DNA of 64,000 nt from Salipaludibacillus aurantiacus (GCF_900111295.1 NZ_FOGT01000014.1:1-64000), one strand, 5' to 3'; shown: positions 1 to 8,152, counted from the first letter of the stretch. Translations and numbers: made by a program. Notes: generated by a model not told the origin, from the letters alone.

Positions 1-5
1 TATCT

Positions 6-83
6 TGGCTCTTAGTTCCGCACTGAGTGGCTCTATTGTCCGCAATTGGTGGCTTAAAAGTCCGCATAACTGGCTCTTTCCTA
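6..83. repeat. Degenerate 22-bp tandem repeat
   Basis: TGGCT recurs at 6, 28, 50 and 71, and TCCGCA recurs at 17, 39 and 61, giving three and a half copies of a unit with a 22-bp period. The array may begin before the window. It lies upstream of the first gene and has no coding sense. It resembles in style, but not in sequence, the 20-21 bp repeats at 38.0 and 47.6 kb. Confidence 0.7.
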
Positions 84-148
84 ATGCAATACTCATTAAT
101 TATTAAAATAGTATGATAACTATTAGTACTTAAATGGAGGGATGAATA

Positions 149-655
149 GTGGAGAAGCAGCTAGTAGATATTTTAGAAGAACAAGGTATAGACGATTTAA
201 GTAATTTAACAGAAAAGGATATAAAAAAAGTGCCAGAAGTATTAGAGTTAATAACAACGAAGTTCGAAGAGAACGAATTAGATCAAGCCTTAATTCAGGA
301 GTTCTATAAATTTGTGTCAAATAATCTTCCTAATATATTTAATACATTAATTAATTTAGTTTCACAACATCTAGGTAAAGAGACAATGGAGACATTTAAC
401 AAAAGAATTGATGCATTAAATAAAAGATATGAAAAAGAAGAAGATATTGAGATATTAAAATTAATTACACAGGAAATTACAGATATTTTAGATAGAGTGG
501 AAAGAGAAACTGAAAAACAAAGAGCTTGGTTGTCTAAGTTAGCATTTGGTGCATTAGGAACAGTAGCAGTTGTTGGTGGAATTACTGTTGGTGTTAAAAA
601 TAAAGAATTAGGTAAGAAGATAGCTAATGAAGGATTAAAATACCTCAAAGGGTAA
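149..655 (+). CDS. Hypothetical protein with C-terminal membrane segment
   Basis: A 168-residue protein that I do not recognise. The GTG start is chosen because GGAGGG lies 7 nt upstream. Residues 1-130 are mostly helical, charged and rich in Glu, Lys and Ile. A glycine/valine-rich hydrophobic stretch at about 131-149 could cross the membrane once, and a basic 19-residue tail follows. There is no signal peptide. It is very AT-rich, like the reverse transcriptase downstream, which suggests both belong to an acquired segment. A defence role is possible from the neighbourhood but nothing in the protein shows it. Confidence 0.7.
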   Translation: MEKQLVDILEEQGIDDLSNLTEKDIKKVPEVLELITTKFEENELDQALIQEFYKFVSNNLPNIFNTLINLVSQHLGKETMETFNKRIDALNKRYEKEEDIEILKLITQEITDILDRVERETEKQRAWLSKLAFGALGTVAVVGGITVGVKNKELGKKIANEGLKYLKG

Positions 656-788
656 ATAAAAAAGACTTAGAAAAGTGACAGTGACGCCCCGAATCTAATA
701 ATTAATTGGGAAACAAAATTATATTGGAAAAGCTGTCTAAAGTGCTGAAACAATTATTATTGCTTGAGGTAGCGATAAAGTGAATTAA

Positions 789-941
789 ACTAGCAAAAAA
801 GAAGTTTGGAACAGATTTTTAAATAATAAACCTGTCTATTACTTTGAAGATGATTCTAACAGAAGACCACCTGTTCATGTTGCTAGACTGACAAACGGTT
901 TTTATTTAAAAGAATATAATCCTCCATTTAAATTTCAGTAG
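789..941 (+). pseudogene. C-terminal gene fragment
   Basis: After a stop at 786-788 an open frame runs to TAG at 939-941 and encodes about 50 residues with an ordered look (VYYFEDDSN, then HVARLTNGFY and EYNPPFKF). There is no start codon or ribosome binding site in a sensible place, so this looks like the tail of a lost gene. I do not recognise the family. The interval 656-788 before it holds nothing else clear, apart from a GTGACGCCCC motif near 680 that recurs near 5520. Confidence 0.35.
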
Positions 942-964
942 TAAAAATTAAAAAAACTAATAAA

Positions 965-993
965 TTGGAAAATATATCATTTTATGGTATGCT
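965..993 (+). promoter_or_regulatory. Promoter of the RT-associated non-coding RNA
   Basis: TTGGAA at 965-970 and an extended -10, TGG TATGCT, at 985-993 are separated by 17 bp. The predicted transcription start near 1000 falls exactly at the base of the first hairpin (1001-1022). Each box matches the consensus only partly, so the spacing and the TG extension carry the call. Confidence 0.5.
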
Positions 994-1111
994 GCAGTTG
1001 TCTCATATAAACGGATATGAGGGAAATTGGTGAATTTCTGTCAAGCGTTATCGTCCAGTTTACCACATTCACGATCAGCATCATCACGAATAATGTTAAG
1101 CAGAGCTGCAT
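977..1111 (-). CDS. Antisense small hydrophobic ORF inside the RT leader
   Basis: On the minus strand, ATG at 1111-1109 is preceded by AGGAGGTGAT, a near-perfect ribosome binding site about 9 nt away. It opens a 44-residue peptide whose first 20 residues are hydrophobic (LCLTLFVMMLIVNVVNW), ending at TGA 979-977. The same frame is open without a stop from 1207 down to 980, 76 codons. It could be a type I holin-like toxin peptide, or the coding sense of a gene made by reverse transcription of the ncRNA, or chance. It is wholly antisense to the putative ncRNA. Confidence 0.35.
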   Translation of the reverse strand: MQLCLTLFVMMLIVNVVNWTITLDRNSPISLISVYMRQLQHTIK

Positions 1112-1240
1112 GAGGAATTCATCACCTCCTAGTGTAGTAATCCAATGCTCTAATATACTTCCTAAAGTATAATACTCAAGTGAAATAAGTGGTCTTCTTA
1201 GAGAGTGCTATCTCTCTGGGTGAATTAACGTATGCTTACA
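1000..1240 (+). ncRNA. Putative structured ncRNA upstream of the reverse transcriptase
   Basis: About 240 nt without a sense gene precede the RT. Three perfect hairpins are visible: CTCATAT/ATATGAG at 1002-1021 with loop AAACGG, TATACTT/AAGTATA at 1154-1171, and AGAGAG/CTCTCT at 1200-1217. A longer-range pairing joins GGTGAATTTC (about 1029-1038) with GGAATTC and CACC (about 1114-1126). Defence RTs such as DRT2 use an RNA encoded just upstream as template, and size, position and promoter fit that. Folding and function are inferred; an ordinary leader is the alternative. Confidence 0.5.
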
Positions 1241-1256
1241 AGGGGTGACTGATATT

Positions 1257-2594
1257 ATGAATCAGAATAATAGGCCACGATTATATACTCTTGTAAGCTC
1301 TTCAAATTTAAACGAGAAAAAATATAGATTAAAAAAATATAAACATTTTGATTATAGAAGACCATTCCAAAAAGTTAAACATTTGATCACTGAACCATCT
1401 TGGGTAGCCCAGCATGGTTTTTTCCCATTTATTCATTTCAAGATTACATTTCGGAAATATAACAAAAGACAAAAAAAGAGGAAATCTAAGGAAAGAGAGA
1501 TTTTTTACGCATCACATCTTGATAGTTTTATATACAAATATTATGGTGATATTTTAAATGGTTATTATAACTCTATTGCAAAGGAGTACAACATTCATAA
1601 TGTCGCTACAGCATATAGGAATAATTTCAAGGGGAAAAATAATATTCACTTTGCTAAAGAAGTAATCGACTTTATTGCACAACAGAAACAGGCATACATA
1701 TTTGTTGCGGACTTTACAAATTTTTTTAATAATTTGGATCATCACTATTTAAAAGAACAAATAAAGAACACATTAAAGATAGACTCTTTACCTCCTGATT
1801 TTTATAGTGTATTTAAAAATATTACTAAATTTAGTTGGATAGACAAAATAAAAATTGAAGAAGAACTTAGGAAAAAATATTCGAAAGAAGAAATCTGCAG
1901 TTTACCAAGGTATTTTACAAAAAATGAATATAGAACATTTAAAAAGGACAATGTCCAAAAAAATAAAAAAGGTTATGGTATACCTCAAGGTGCAGGAATA
2001 AGCTCTGTGTGTTCTAATATCTATCTCATAGAATTTGATCGGGAATTAAATGAATATGTTAAGAAATTTAATGGAATGTATAGAAGGTATAGTGATGATT
2101 TAATTGTAGTTATACCCATTGATGAGTTTGATACAAAAGGGAATTATGAAGCCCATCATAAATTTATTGGAGATCTAAAAAATAAAATTCCTAGATTACA
2201 AATTCAAGAAGAAAAAACAGAAAGGCTATTTTATAGAAACAAAAAAATTTATAATGAAAATGATAAATTAGCTAAATTAGACTATCTTGGGTTTAGCTTT
2301 GACGGAATAAATGTTCGCATAAGAGAAAAAAGCTTATTTAAATTTTATAGCAGGGCATATAAGAAAGTGAGGATTTGTAATAGGCTAACTACTAAATATA
2401 AACAAAAGGCTCAAAGAAAAAGTTTATATTGTCAATATACTCATTTAGGTAAGTATTCAAAGGGGCATGGCAATTTCTTAACTTATGTAGCAAATGCTCA
2501 AAGAGTGTTTGAGAGAGAAACAACTACTATTAATTTAATGGAAAACCAAGTAAAAAGACATTGGAACAAAATACAAAAACGTTTGGATAATTGA
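1257..2594 (+). CDS. Reverse transcriptase, unknown-group / DRT type
   Basis: An RNA-directed DNA polymerase of 445 residues. The RT palm motifs are in order: the first catalytic aspartate in VADFTNFF near residue 152, QGAGISS near 244, and RYSDD near 278-281 with the two metal-binding aspartates. There is no maturase X/En domain as in group II introns and no second gene. ATG 1257 is chosen over GTG 1245 because AGGGGTGA at 1241-1248 lies 8 nt before it. The N-terminal block with REIFYASHLDSFIYKYY and the later AYRNNFKGK suggests the UG/DRT antiviral class, most likely DRT2; that assignment is from memory of family patterns. It is strongly lysine- and AT-rich relative to the chromosome, consistent with horizontal transfer. 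Confidence 0.85.
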   Translation: MNQNNRPRLYTLVSSSNLNEKKYRLKKYKHFDYRRPFQKVKHLITEPSWVAQHGFFPFIHFKITFRKYNKRQKKRKSKEREIFYASHLDSFIYKYYGDILNGYYNSIAKEYNIHNVATAYRNNFKGKNNIHFAKEVIDFIAQQKQAYIFVADFTNFFNNLDHHYLKEQIKNTLKIDSLPPDFYSVFKNITKFSWIDKIKIEEELRKKYSKEEICSLPRYFTKNEYRTFKKDNVQKNKKGYGIPQGAGISSVCSNIYLIEFDRELNEYVKKFNGMYRRYSDDLIVVIPIDEFDTKGNYEAHHKFIGDLKNKIPRLQIQEEKTERLFYRNKKIYNENDKLAKLDYLGFSFDGINVRIREKSLFKFYSRAYKKVRICNRLTTKYKQKAQRKSLYCQYTHLGKYSKGHGNFLTYVANAQRVFERETTTINLMENQVKRHWNKIQKRLDN

Positions 2595-2724
2595 AGATGC
2601 TGAAAGATATCTATCTATCATTAATAATGGATAATAGATGGGTATCTTTTTTTCTTCCACATATCTGGATACACGGCCACTTGCTTGACTTCATGTTTTG
2701 CAAGAAAATTCCTAAAGGAACTAA

Positions 2725-2817
2725 GGCCATCTGGATGAAAAGAATGATGATCAGCTTTTTGACCATCCTCATGCGACTTTGATGCGGGCCAGTGAACAGC
2801 TTGCTAAGACGTATTAA
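2725..2817 (+). pseudogene. C-terminal remnant of an unknown gene
   Basis: A 30-codon frame following a stop at 2722-2724 encodes a regular-looking tail (DDQLFDHPHATLMRASEQ) ending at TAA 2815-2817. No start or ribosome binding site precedes it. Another frame here (2591-2782) is open but has no ribosome binding site and odd composition, so I do not call it. The rest of 2595-2862 holds nothing recognisable. Confidence 0.25.
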
Positions 2818-2862
2818 ATATACGTACCGGGAACCAGGGTACAGAGACTTCTAAAATGCAAT

Positions 2863-2894
2863 TGAATGAACAATCATTCATTCTGTGGTATTAT
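2863..2894 (+). promoter_or_regulatory. Promoter with FadR-like operator
   Basis: TGAATGA at 2863-2869 and TCATTCA at 2874-2880 form a perfect 7-4-7 inverted repeat. This is nearly the published B. subtilis FadR consensus TGAATGAMTANTCATTCA, differing at one core position. It overlaps a likely -35 (TGAACA, 2867-2872), followed after 16 bp by an extended -10 (TGG TATTAT, 2886-2894). A TetR-family repressor bound here would block the MBL gene downstream. Confidence 0.6.
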
Positions 2895-2925
2895 TGTAAA
2901 AAGTAACTACCGCGGGGGAGAGGCT

Positions 2926-3741
2926 ATGTTATTGAAAAAGAGTTTTGCTAAGGATACGGTAAATGGGGTTCAGATAGGTGGCGGCACTGTAGCTTTTCAA
3001 AATGTAAAGCTTAATGTCTACAGCTTCTACACCGATGGTATTTTAATTGATACAGGCGCTAACTCATTGCAGCATTTGTTCAGGCCTTTTTTTAATAAAC
3101 TTGATATAAAGAAAGTTCTTATCACGCACTATCATGAAGACCATACAGGGTGCGCAGCGTATTTACAGAATGACTATCAGCTGCCTGTCTATATGGACAG
3201 GATGATGATCCCTTACTGCGAAACAAAGGCGGATTATCCGCTCTACAGGAAACTGTTCTGGGGAAAACGGAAGCCCTTCCGTGCGGAGCCGGCTAATGAG
3301 ACGTTTCATTCAGACAATGCCGTATGGCGTGCTGTTAAAACGCCTGGTCATGCAGCCGATCATCTTGCCTATCTAAACCAGGAAACAGGTCAGCTTTTTA
3401 CAGGAGACCTTTATTGTCAGACGAAGACAAAAGTCGTTCTTAAGGAAGAGAGCATGCCGGTGATGATCAGTTCGCTGGAAAAGATATTAACGTATGATTT
3501 TGATGAGGTATTTTGCAGCCATGCGGGTTGGTTGGGTAATGGCCGGGATGCTTTAAAAGAAAAGCTGGATTATTTACAGGATCTTCAAGGAAATATATTA
3601 AACCTTTATGAAAAAGGGATGAAGGCAGATCAAATTAAGTCTGAACTGTTTCCAAAAAAATATCCGATAACGCTTTTTTCTTTCGGCGAATGGGATTCAA
3701 TCCATATCGTTAATTCCATAATCGGAAATAGGAATGGATAA
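2926..3741 (+). CDS. MBL-fold metallo-hydrolase
   Basis: A metallo-beta-lactamase-fold protein of 271 residues. The zinc motif THYHEDH gives His68, His70, Asp72 and His73. A later His in TPGHAADH, the bridging Asp in TGDLYC and a His in CSHAGW complete the binuclear site. ATG 2926 has GGGGGAG 7 nt upstream; the longer frame to 2866 would run through the operator. Family members hydrolyse thioesters, lactones or glyoxalase substrates; the substrate here is not visible. The FadR-like operator suggests a link to acyl-CoA or fatty-acid metabolism. Its 3' end has a decayed duplicate at 15.6 kb. Confidence 0.85.
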   Translation: MLLKKSFAKDTVNGVQIGGGTVAFQNVKLNVYSFYTDGILIDTGANSLQHLFRPFFNKLDIKKVLITHYHEDHTGCAAYLQNDYQLPVYMDRMMIPYCETKADYPLYRKLFWGKRKPFRAEPANETFHSDNAVWRAVKTPGHAADHLAYLNQETGQLFTGDLYCQTKTKVVLKEESMPVMISSLEKILTYDFDEVFCSHAGWLGNGRDALKEKLDYLQDLQGNILNLYEKGMKADQIKSELFPKKYPITLFSFGEWDSIHIVNSIIGNRNG

Positions 3742-4060
3742 AGGGATGTTTTGATGACTTACCCGTTTGTCGGGAATGTTCACAGTGCCTGCCCCTGACA
3801 GTAGAATAGCGAAATCGAAATAATATTTCGTATGTGGTTAGTTAATAAAACCTTAAAGACTGGTGTTGTGGAACAAGTAGATTCTTTATATAACTCATCC
3901 ATTTTATCTTCCTCGTTTTCAAATACGTTAATGCTCCCAAAAGCGTTGTATCAGGCTTTTTACAGTTAATGTTCTGTCATACAAATGACTTATTTCCTCC
4001 TTTTGCCCTTACCCAATCATGGTAAAATTGTCTTGAAATGTATTTCGAGGGGGGAATAAT
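3742..4060. other. Intergenic region with repeat tail
   Basis: This 319-bp gap has no gene that I can support. Its first 60 bp, up to GTGCCTGCCCC near 3790, recur in degraded form at about 15710-15765, so they belong to the same duplicated block as the end of the MBL gene. No clear terminator was seen. Confidence 0.5.
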
Positions 4061-5304
4061 ATGCAGCAATCGAAACAGCATCATTTTGTTCCTACTGCAG
4101 CAAATGAGCGAATTGTAACGCTTGATATTATTAGGGCTTTCGCACTTTTTGGAATTTTACTTGTTAACATGAGATTTTTTTCCACACCCGCCATTCAAGC
4201 GGAAATGGTCGGGAGCTCTTTTAGTGGCAATCTGCTCGACAACATAAGTACATGGTTCATCTTTATTTTTGCAGAAGTCAAATTCGTTTCTATGTTTTCA
4301 ATGTTATTCGGTATTGGGTTTCTCTTGTTTATGGAACGTGGAGAAGAAAAAGGGATTCAGTAAAGAAGTTTTTTAAACGTCGTCTTCTCATACTCCTCAT
4401 GTTTGGTCTTATTCATATTTTCTTTTTCTGGTATGGGGATATTTTGACGTTCTATGCCCTTCTTGGCTTTATTTTGCTTTTCATGAAAGGTAAATCGCCC
4501 CGTTCTTTAAAAAGGGCAGCTTTCATTACTTGGAGTATTATTGTCACTTTCTTTATGCTTATGGCTTCTGTGATGTACTTTGCCCAAATAGAGACCACTC
4601 CAGAGCAACAGGCACTGATGGAAAACGAAGTTAATCGGATCGCAGAGGTGTATAGTCAAGGTACATTCGTTGAAATTTTACAGCAACGTATTAATGACAT
4701 TTCGATCATTGCTGTCGGGAATATTTTTCTTTTCGGCGTTATTCTAACCATGTTTTTCTTTGGAATGTATTTTTGGAAAACTGGAATTTTTACGAATACG
4801 GCAGGAAATCTGGACAGAATCCGTCGGATTGCAAAAAGAATGTTAATGGTGGGTATGCTTGGCTTAATCCTTGCAAGCTTAGGAAAGCTTTTTATTGATG
4901 GTGGTAATTCTCCATGGTATTTTGTCAAGTATGGAGGGCTTTTCCTCAGTGGACCTTCGCTTAGTATTTTCTATGTTATGAGTATTTTGTTACTGCTCCA
5001 AAACAAGGAACGTCTGGCAAAAGCAACGACATTTTTGCAGCCTGTCGATCAGATGGCTCTGACCAACTATCTCATACAGACACTCCTTTGCACGACTATT
5101 TTCTACGGCTACGGGCTTGGCTTATTCGGAAGTATTGGTCCTTTCGAAGGCATTTTAATTACATTAGGGATCTACTCCCTGCAAATCATCTACAGTTATT
5201 TTTGGATGAAGCGGTTCCAGTTTGGACCGATGGAATGGCTATGGAGAAGATTAACATACGGGAATAATGCAGTAAAAGTGTCCCCCCTGCAGAAAGCGCA
5301 ATAG
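4061..5304 (+). pseudogene. DUF418 membrane protein, frameshifted
   Basis: The N-terminal part (ERIVTLDIIRAFALFGILLVN, then FSMLFGIGFLLFMERG) and the C-terminal part (FFKRRLLILLMFGLIHIFFFWYG, several membrane helices, then QPVDQMALTNYLIQT) together match DUF418, a family of multi-spanning proteins of about 390 residues with unknown function. They lie in different frames. The switch occurs at about 4340-4352, at the run GAAAAAGGG, and one extra base there would restore a single reading frame. This is either a real one-base deletion or a homopolymer error in the assembly. The ribosome binding site GAGGGGGG precedes ATG 4061. Confidence 0.75.
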
Positions 5305-5583
5305 CATAACGTTAAATCCAAGAAATTATTCCATACAATAAACGGTTGTACTCCTATGAGTGCAGCCATTTCTAATACTCTAATACTCTCACTTTATGTG
5401 GATAATTAGTTTAGAAAAGAATCAATTATCGTATAGGGGTGATATAAAAACTTATAACACTAAAGTAATATAAAACTAAAACGTGAACAAATGCGCCTCT
5501 CTTAATTAATCGACTGTCACTGTGACGCCCCGGGAACTACACCGATGGCATTATATTCTATATATGGCTATTTTAATCTTATA

Positions 5584-5700
5584 TTATCCGAAAAACATTG
5601 CTAAAGCTCCAATGAAAAAGATAAGACTCAATAGTAAAGTTACTCCCTTGACTACTTTTTTACCGAGTATCACCGGAAAATAATCCGGTAACTTATTCAA
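5584..5700 (-). CDS. Possible small membrane peptide or gene remnant
   Basis: A minus-strand frame from TTG 5700 to TAA 5586-5584 encodes 38 residues with a hydrophobic helix (VTLLLSLIFFIGALAMFFG) after a basic stretch. The TTG lies inside the arm of the terminator hairpin and no good ribosome binding site precedes it. It looks more like the tail of a lost membrane protein than a live gene. Confidence 0.25.
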   Translation of the reverse strand: MNKLPDYFPVILGKKVVKGVTLLLSLIFFIGALAMFFG

Positions 5701-5741
5701 GCCCCCGTCTTTTCATTACCCTAGGGAAAGACGGGGGCTTG
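5698..5741. terminator. Strong hairpin terminator
   Basis: A perfect 15-bp stem, CAAGCCCCCGTCTTT at 5698-5712 with its complement at 5727-5741, encloses a 14-nt loop. A T-rich stretch follows on the plus strand, so it can end transcription from the DUF418 gene side. Confidence 0.75.
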
Positions 5742-6075
5742 TTGTTTGTTTTTCGGATGCTTGGGGAAGGAGCAGAGCGACGGGCGAGGGGCTGCACACC
5801 AGAGCGGTGGAAGTGCACATATGGATAAAAGATCTCCGATGATAGCCCTTTTGTTTAGAAGTTTTTTGGGTTAATACAAATAGTAATCATATATTCCTAA
5901 ATATAACAATAATGAAACTAAATAAGTATAATAATAATCTTTATGAAAATAAATATGGATTTTAGAAGACTATTTGTGATAATATTTGATTAATAGAAAA
6001 ATCTTATAAATTAAAAATAAAAGGTTGGAACGTAGCTCCGTAAGAGTAAATCAACATATATTTGGAGGGAAAAAG

Positions 6076-7695
6076 ATGAACTTTACATCTGCTCAGACGT
6101 ATCCTTATTCATCAATGCGCAATGCAGCTTTTGCAAAAAATGGAATGGTTGCTACTTCTCAACCGTTAGCGGTTCAAGCCGGTATTGAGACGATGAAAAA
6201 AGGTGGTAATGCCATCGATGGGGCTGTGGCAACGGCCGCGTGCTTGACAGTGGTGGAACCAACTTCAAATGGGATTGGCTCAGATGCGTTTGCGTTGGTC
6301 TGGACAAAAGATCACTTGCATGGTTTAAATGCAAGCGGCTACGCACCGGAGACTCTTACAAGAGAAAAAGTACTGGATCTGGGGTTTGAGGAGATGCCTA
6401 AATACGGGGCAGTGCCCATCACTGTACCAGGTGCGCCCAAAGCGTGGGCAGAGCTGATTAAACAATTTGGGAAGTTATCCTTGTCGGAGGTACTGGAGCC
6501 GGCCGTTCGTTACGCCAGGGAGGGATTCGCAGTTACACCGACTTTGGCGCGCTTTTGGGAAAAAGCATATAACGAGTATCAAATACTTGAGCCGAAATCC
6601 GTCTTTGAGGAATGGTTCAAGGTATTTGCTCCTGAAGGGAAAGCGCCGGAAGCTGGGGATCTGTGGGGGTCGCCTGATCATGCTAAGACCCTCGAAGAGA
6701 TCGGACGGACGAATGCCGAATCATTTTACAGGGGAGATTTGGCATCCCGTATTGCGAATACGGTTCAAAGTCATGGCGGTTTTCTCTCCAGAGAGGATTT
6801 GGCGGCGTTTGAGCCGGAGTGGGTTGATCCGATCAGTGTGAACTACCGGGGATATGATATTTGGGAAATTCCGCCTAACGGTCAAGGGATCATCTCGTTA
6901 ATGGCTTTGAATATTATGAAAGGGTTTCCATTTTCTGAAAGGGACATAGGGACTGTTGAAGCGTATCATAAACAAATTGAAGCGATGAAAATGTCATTTT
7001 CAGACGGCTTACACTATGTGACACAAGAAGATGAAATGAAGGTTTCAGTAAAGGAATTGTTGGCCGAAAAATATGCCGATGAACGTCGGAGTGTGATCTC
7101 AGATCAGGCCAAGGAACCGAAACATGGCAACCCAAAAAAGGGTGGAACTGTCTATTTGGCAACGGCGGATCAGGAAGGAAACATGGTCTCGTTCATTCAA
7201 AGCAATTACATGGGATTCGGGTCAGGGGTTGTGATCCCGGGGACTGGCATCAGCATGCAAAATAGAGGGAATAACTTCTCCCTCCGTGAACAAGATGCCA
7301 ATGTACTGAAGCCTCGCAAAAAAACATATCACACCATCATCCCGGGATTTGTCACGAAGAATGCTCAAGCTGTGGGGCCTTTCGGTGTCATGGGGGGCTT
7401 TATGCAACCTCAAGGACATTTGCAAGTCATCATGAACAGTATTGATTATAAGCTGAACCCGCAGTCTGCCCTTGACGCTCCCCGCTGGCTCTGGGAGGGA
7501 GGAAAGACGGTGAAAGTGGACCCGACATTTCCTGTTGATCTGTCATATGAACTGGAAAGACGGGGCCATGAAATTATACGGATGAATAATCATGACGAGT
7601 TTGGTAGAGGGCAAATTATTTGGCGGGATTCTGAAACCGGCTTGCTCATCGGAGGCACGGACCCTCGTACGGACGGCGTTGCCGGAATATACTGA
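6076..7695 (+). CDS. ywrD: Gamma-glutamyltransferase-like protein (YwrD type)
   Basis: An Ntn-hydrolase of the gamma-glutamyltransferase family, 539 residues. The N-terminal block MVATSQPLAVQAG and the conserved GGNAIDGAVA are present. The likely nucleophile threonine that becomes the N-terminus after autocleavage lies in GGTVYLATAD, followed by GNMVSFIQSNYMGFGSG; the C-terminal GGFMQPQGHLQV is also typical. There is no signal peptide, so it is cytoplasmic, unlike secreted Ggt. ATG 6076 has GGAGG 9 nt upstream, while the frame upstream to 6025 has none. The next genes match the B. subtilis ywrC, ywrB and ywrA neighbours, hence the symbol. The physiological substrate is not known. Confidence 0.85.
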   Translation: MNFTSAQTYPYSSMRNAAFAKNGMVATSQPLAVQAGIETMKKGGNAIDGAVATAACLTVVEPTSNGIGSDAFALVWTKDHLHGLNASGYAPETLTREKVLDLGFEEMPKYGAVPITVPGAPKAWAELIKQFGKLSLSEVLEPAVRYAREGFAVTPTLARFWEKAYNEYQILEPKSVFEEWFKVFAPEGKAPEAGDLWGSPDHAKTLEEIGRTNAESFYRGDLASRIANTVQSHGGFLSREDLAAFEPEWVDPISVNYRGYDIWEIPPNGQGIISLMALNIMKGFPFSERDIGTVEAYHKQIEAMKMSFSDGLHYVTQEDEMKVSVKELLAEKYADERRSVISDQAKEPKHGNPKKGGTVYLATADQEGNMVSFIQSNYMGFGSGVVIPGTGISMQNRGNNFSLREQDANVLKPRKKTYHTIIPGFVTKNAQAVGPFGVMGGFMQPQGHLQVIMNSIDYKLNPQSALDAPRWLWEGGKTVKVDPTFPVDLSYELERRGHEIIRMNNHDEFGRGQIIWRDSETGLLIGGTDPRTDGVAGIY

Positions 7696-7702
7696 TGGGT
7701 AT

Positions 7703-8152
7703 TTACAGCTTCAGGCCTGTTCTGCTTTTAAATCGTCGCAACAGTATATGACTTTCCACCCGCGTAATGCCTTCGAGTTCGTATAACTCAAAGTTGATGA
7801 AATGTTCGAGTTCGTTGAAATCGCTCACTAGAACATGCATATGAAGTGTGCTGGGGCCAGTCATTTGATAGCAGCTTGCCACTTTTGAGTTTTCAGCCAG
7901 TTTTTCAGCCACGTCCACAAGTGAAGTAGGTTCGCAATCTACCTCAAAAAAGGCGGAGACCGTTTTACCGACTTTCTCGGAATTAATAACCACGCTGAAT
8001 TTTTCTATGATACCGGCTTCTTCCATCTGTTTAATACGTTCTCTTATTGCGACCCGGGAAAGGCCGATTTCTTCTGCAAGGTCAACGTACGAAATCCGGC
8101 CGTTTTCGCTTAATATATTTAACATTTTAAGGTCATTGTCATTTAAGTTCAT
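7703..8152 (-). CDS. ywrC: Lrp/AsnC family regulator (YwrC/ChrS-like)
   Basis: A 149-residue Lrp-type transcription factor with an N-terminal winged helix-turn-helix (residues about 3-60, RISYVDLAEEIGLSRVAIRERI) and a C-terminal RAM effector domain. ATG 8152 is preceded by GAGGTG; the longer frame adds 22 residues without a ribosome binding site. It is divergent from the chromate transporter pair with a 115-bp shared promoter region. In B. subtilis the YwrC homologue has been reported as the chromate-responsive regulator of this locus, so it probably controls 8268-9359. Its 3' end converges on the transferase gene only 8 bp away. Confidence 0.85.
   Translation of the reverse strand: MNLNDNDLKMLNILSENGRISYVDLAEEIGLSRVAIRERIKQMEEAGIIEKFSVVINSEKVGKTVSAFFEVDCEPTSLVDVAEKLAENSKVASCYQMTGPSTLHMHVLVSDFNELEHFINFELYELEGITRVESHILLRRFKSRTGLKL

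Larger units (their letters stand above)
5305..6075. other. Long intergenic region, mostly non-coding
   Basis: This 771-bp gap carries a terminator (5698-5741), a short inverted repeat ACCGGA/TCCGGT (5672-5689), a GTGACGCCCC motif near 5520 also found near 680, and ACTACACCGATGGCATTATATT near 5536, which resembles bases 3030-3050 inside the MBL gene. The stretch 5850-6060 is very AT-rich and probably holds the promoter of the next gene, but no single promoter stands out. Confidence 0.5.

Noticed and set aside
1000-1240. Retron-type msr/msd
   Set aside because: The RT has YSDD and lacks obvious retron motifs, and no paired inverted repeat flanking an msr-msd region was found, so a DRT-type ncRNA is the better reading.
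1257-2594. Group II intron maturase
   Set aside because: No X/En domain and no domain V-like hairpin after the gene.
2591-2782. 63-codon frame after the RT
   Set aside because: No ribosome binding site, odd composition and overlap with a gene remnant in another frame.
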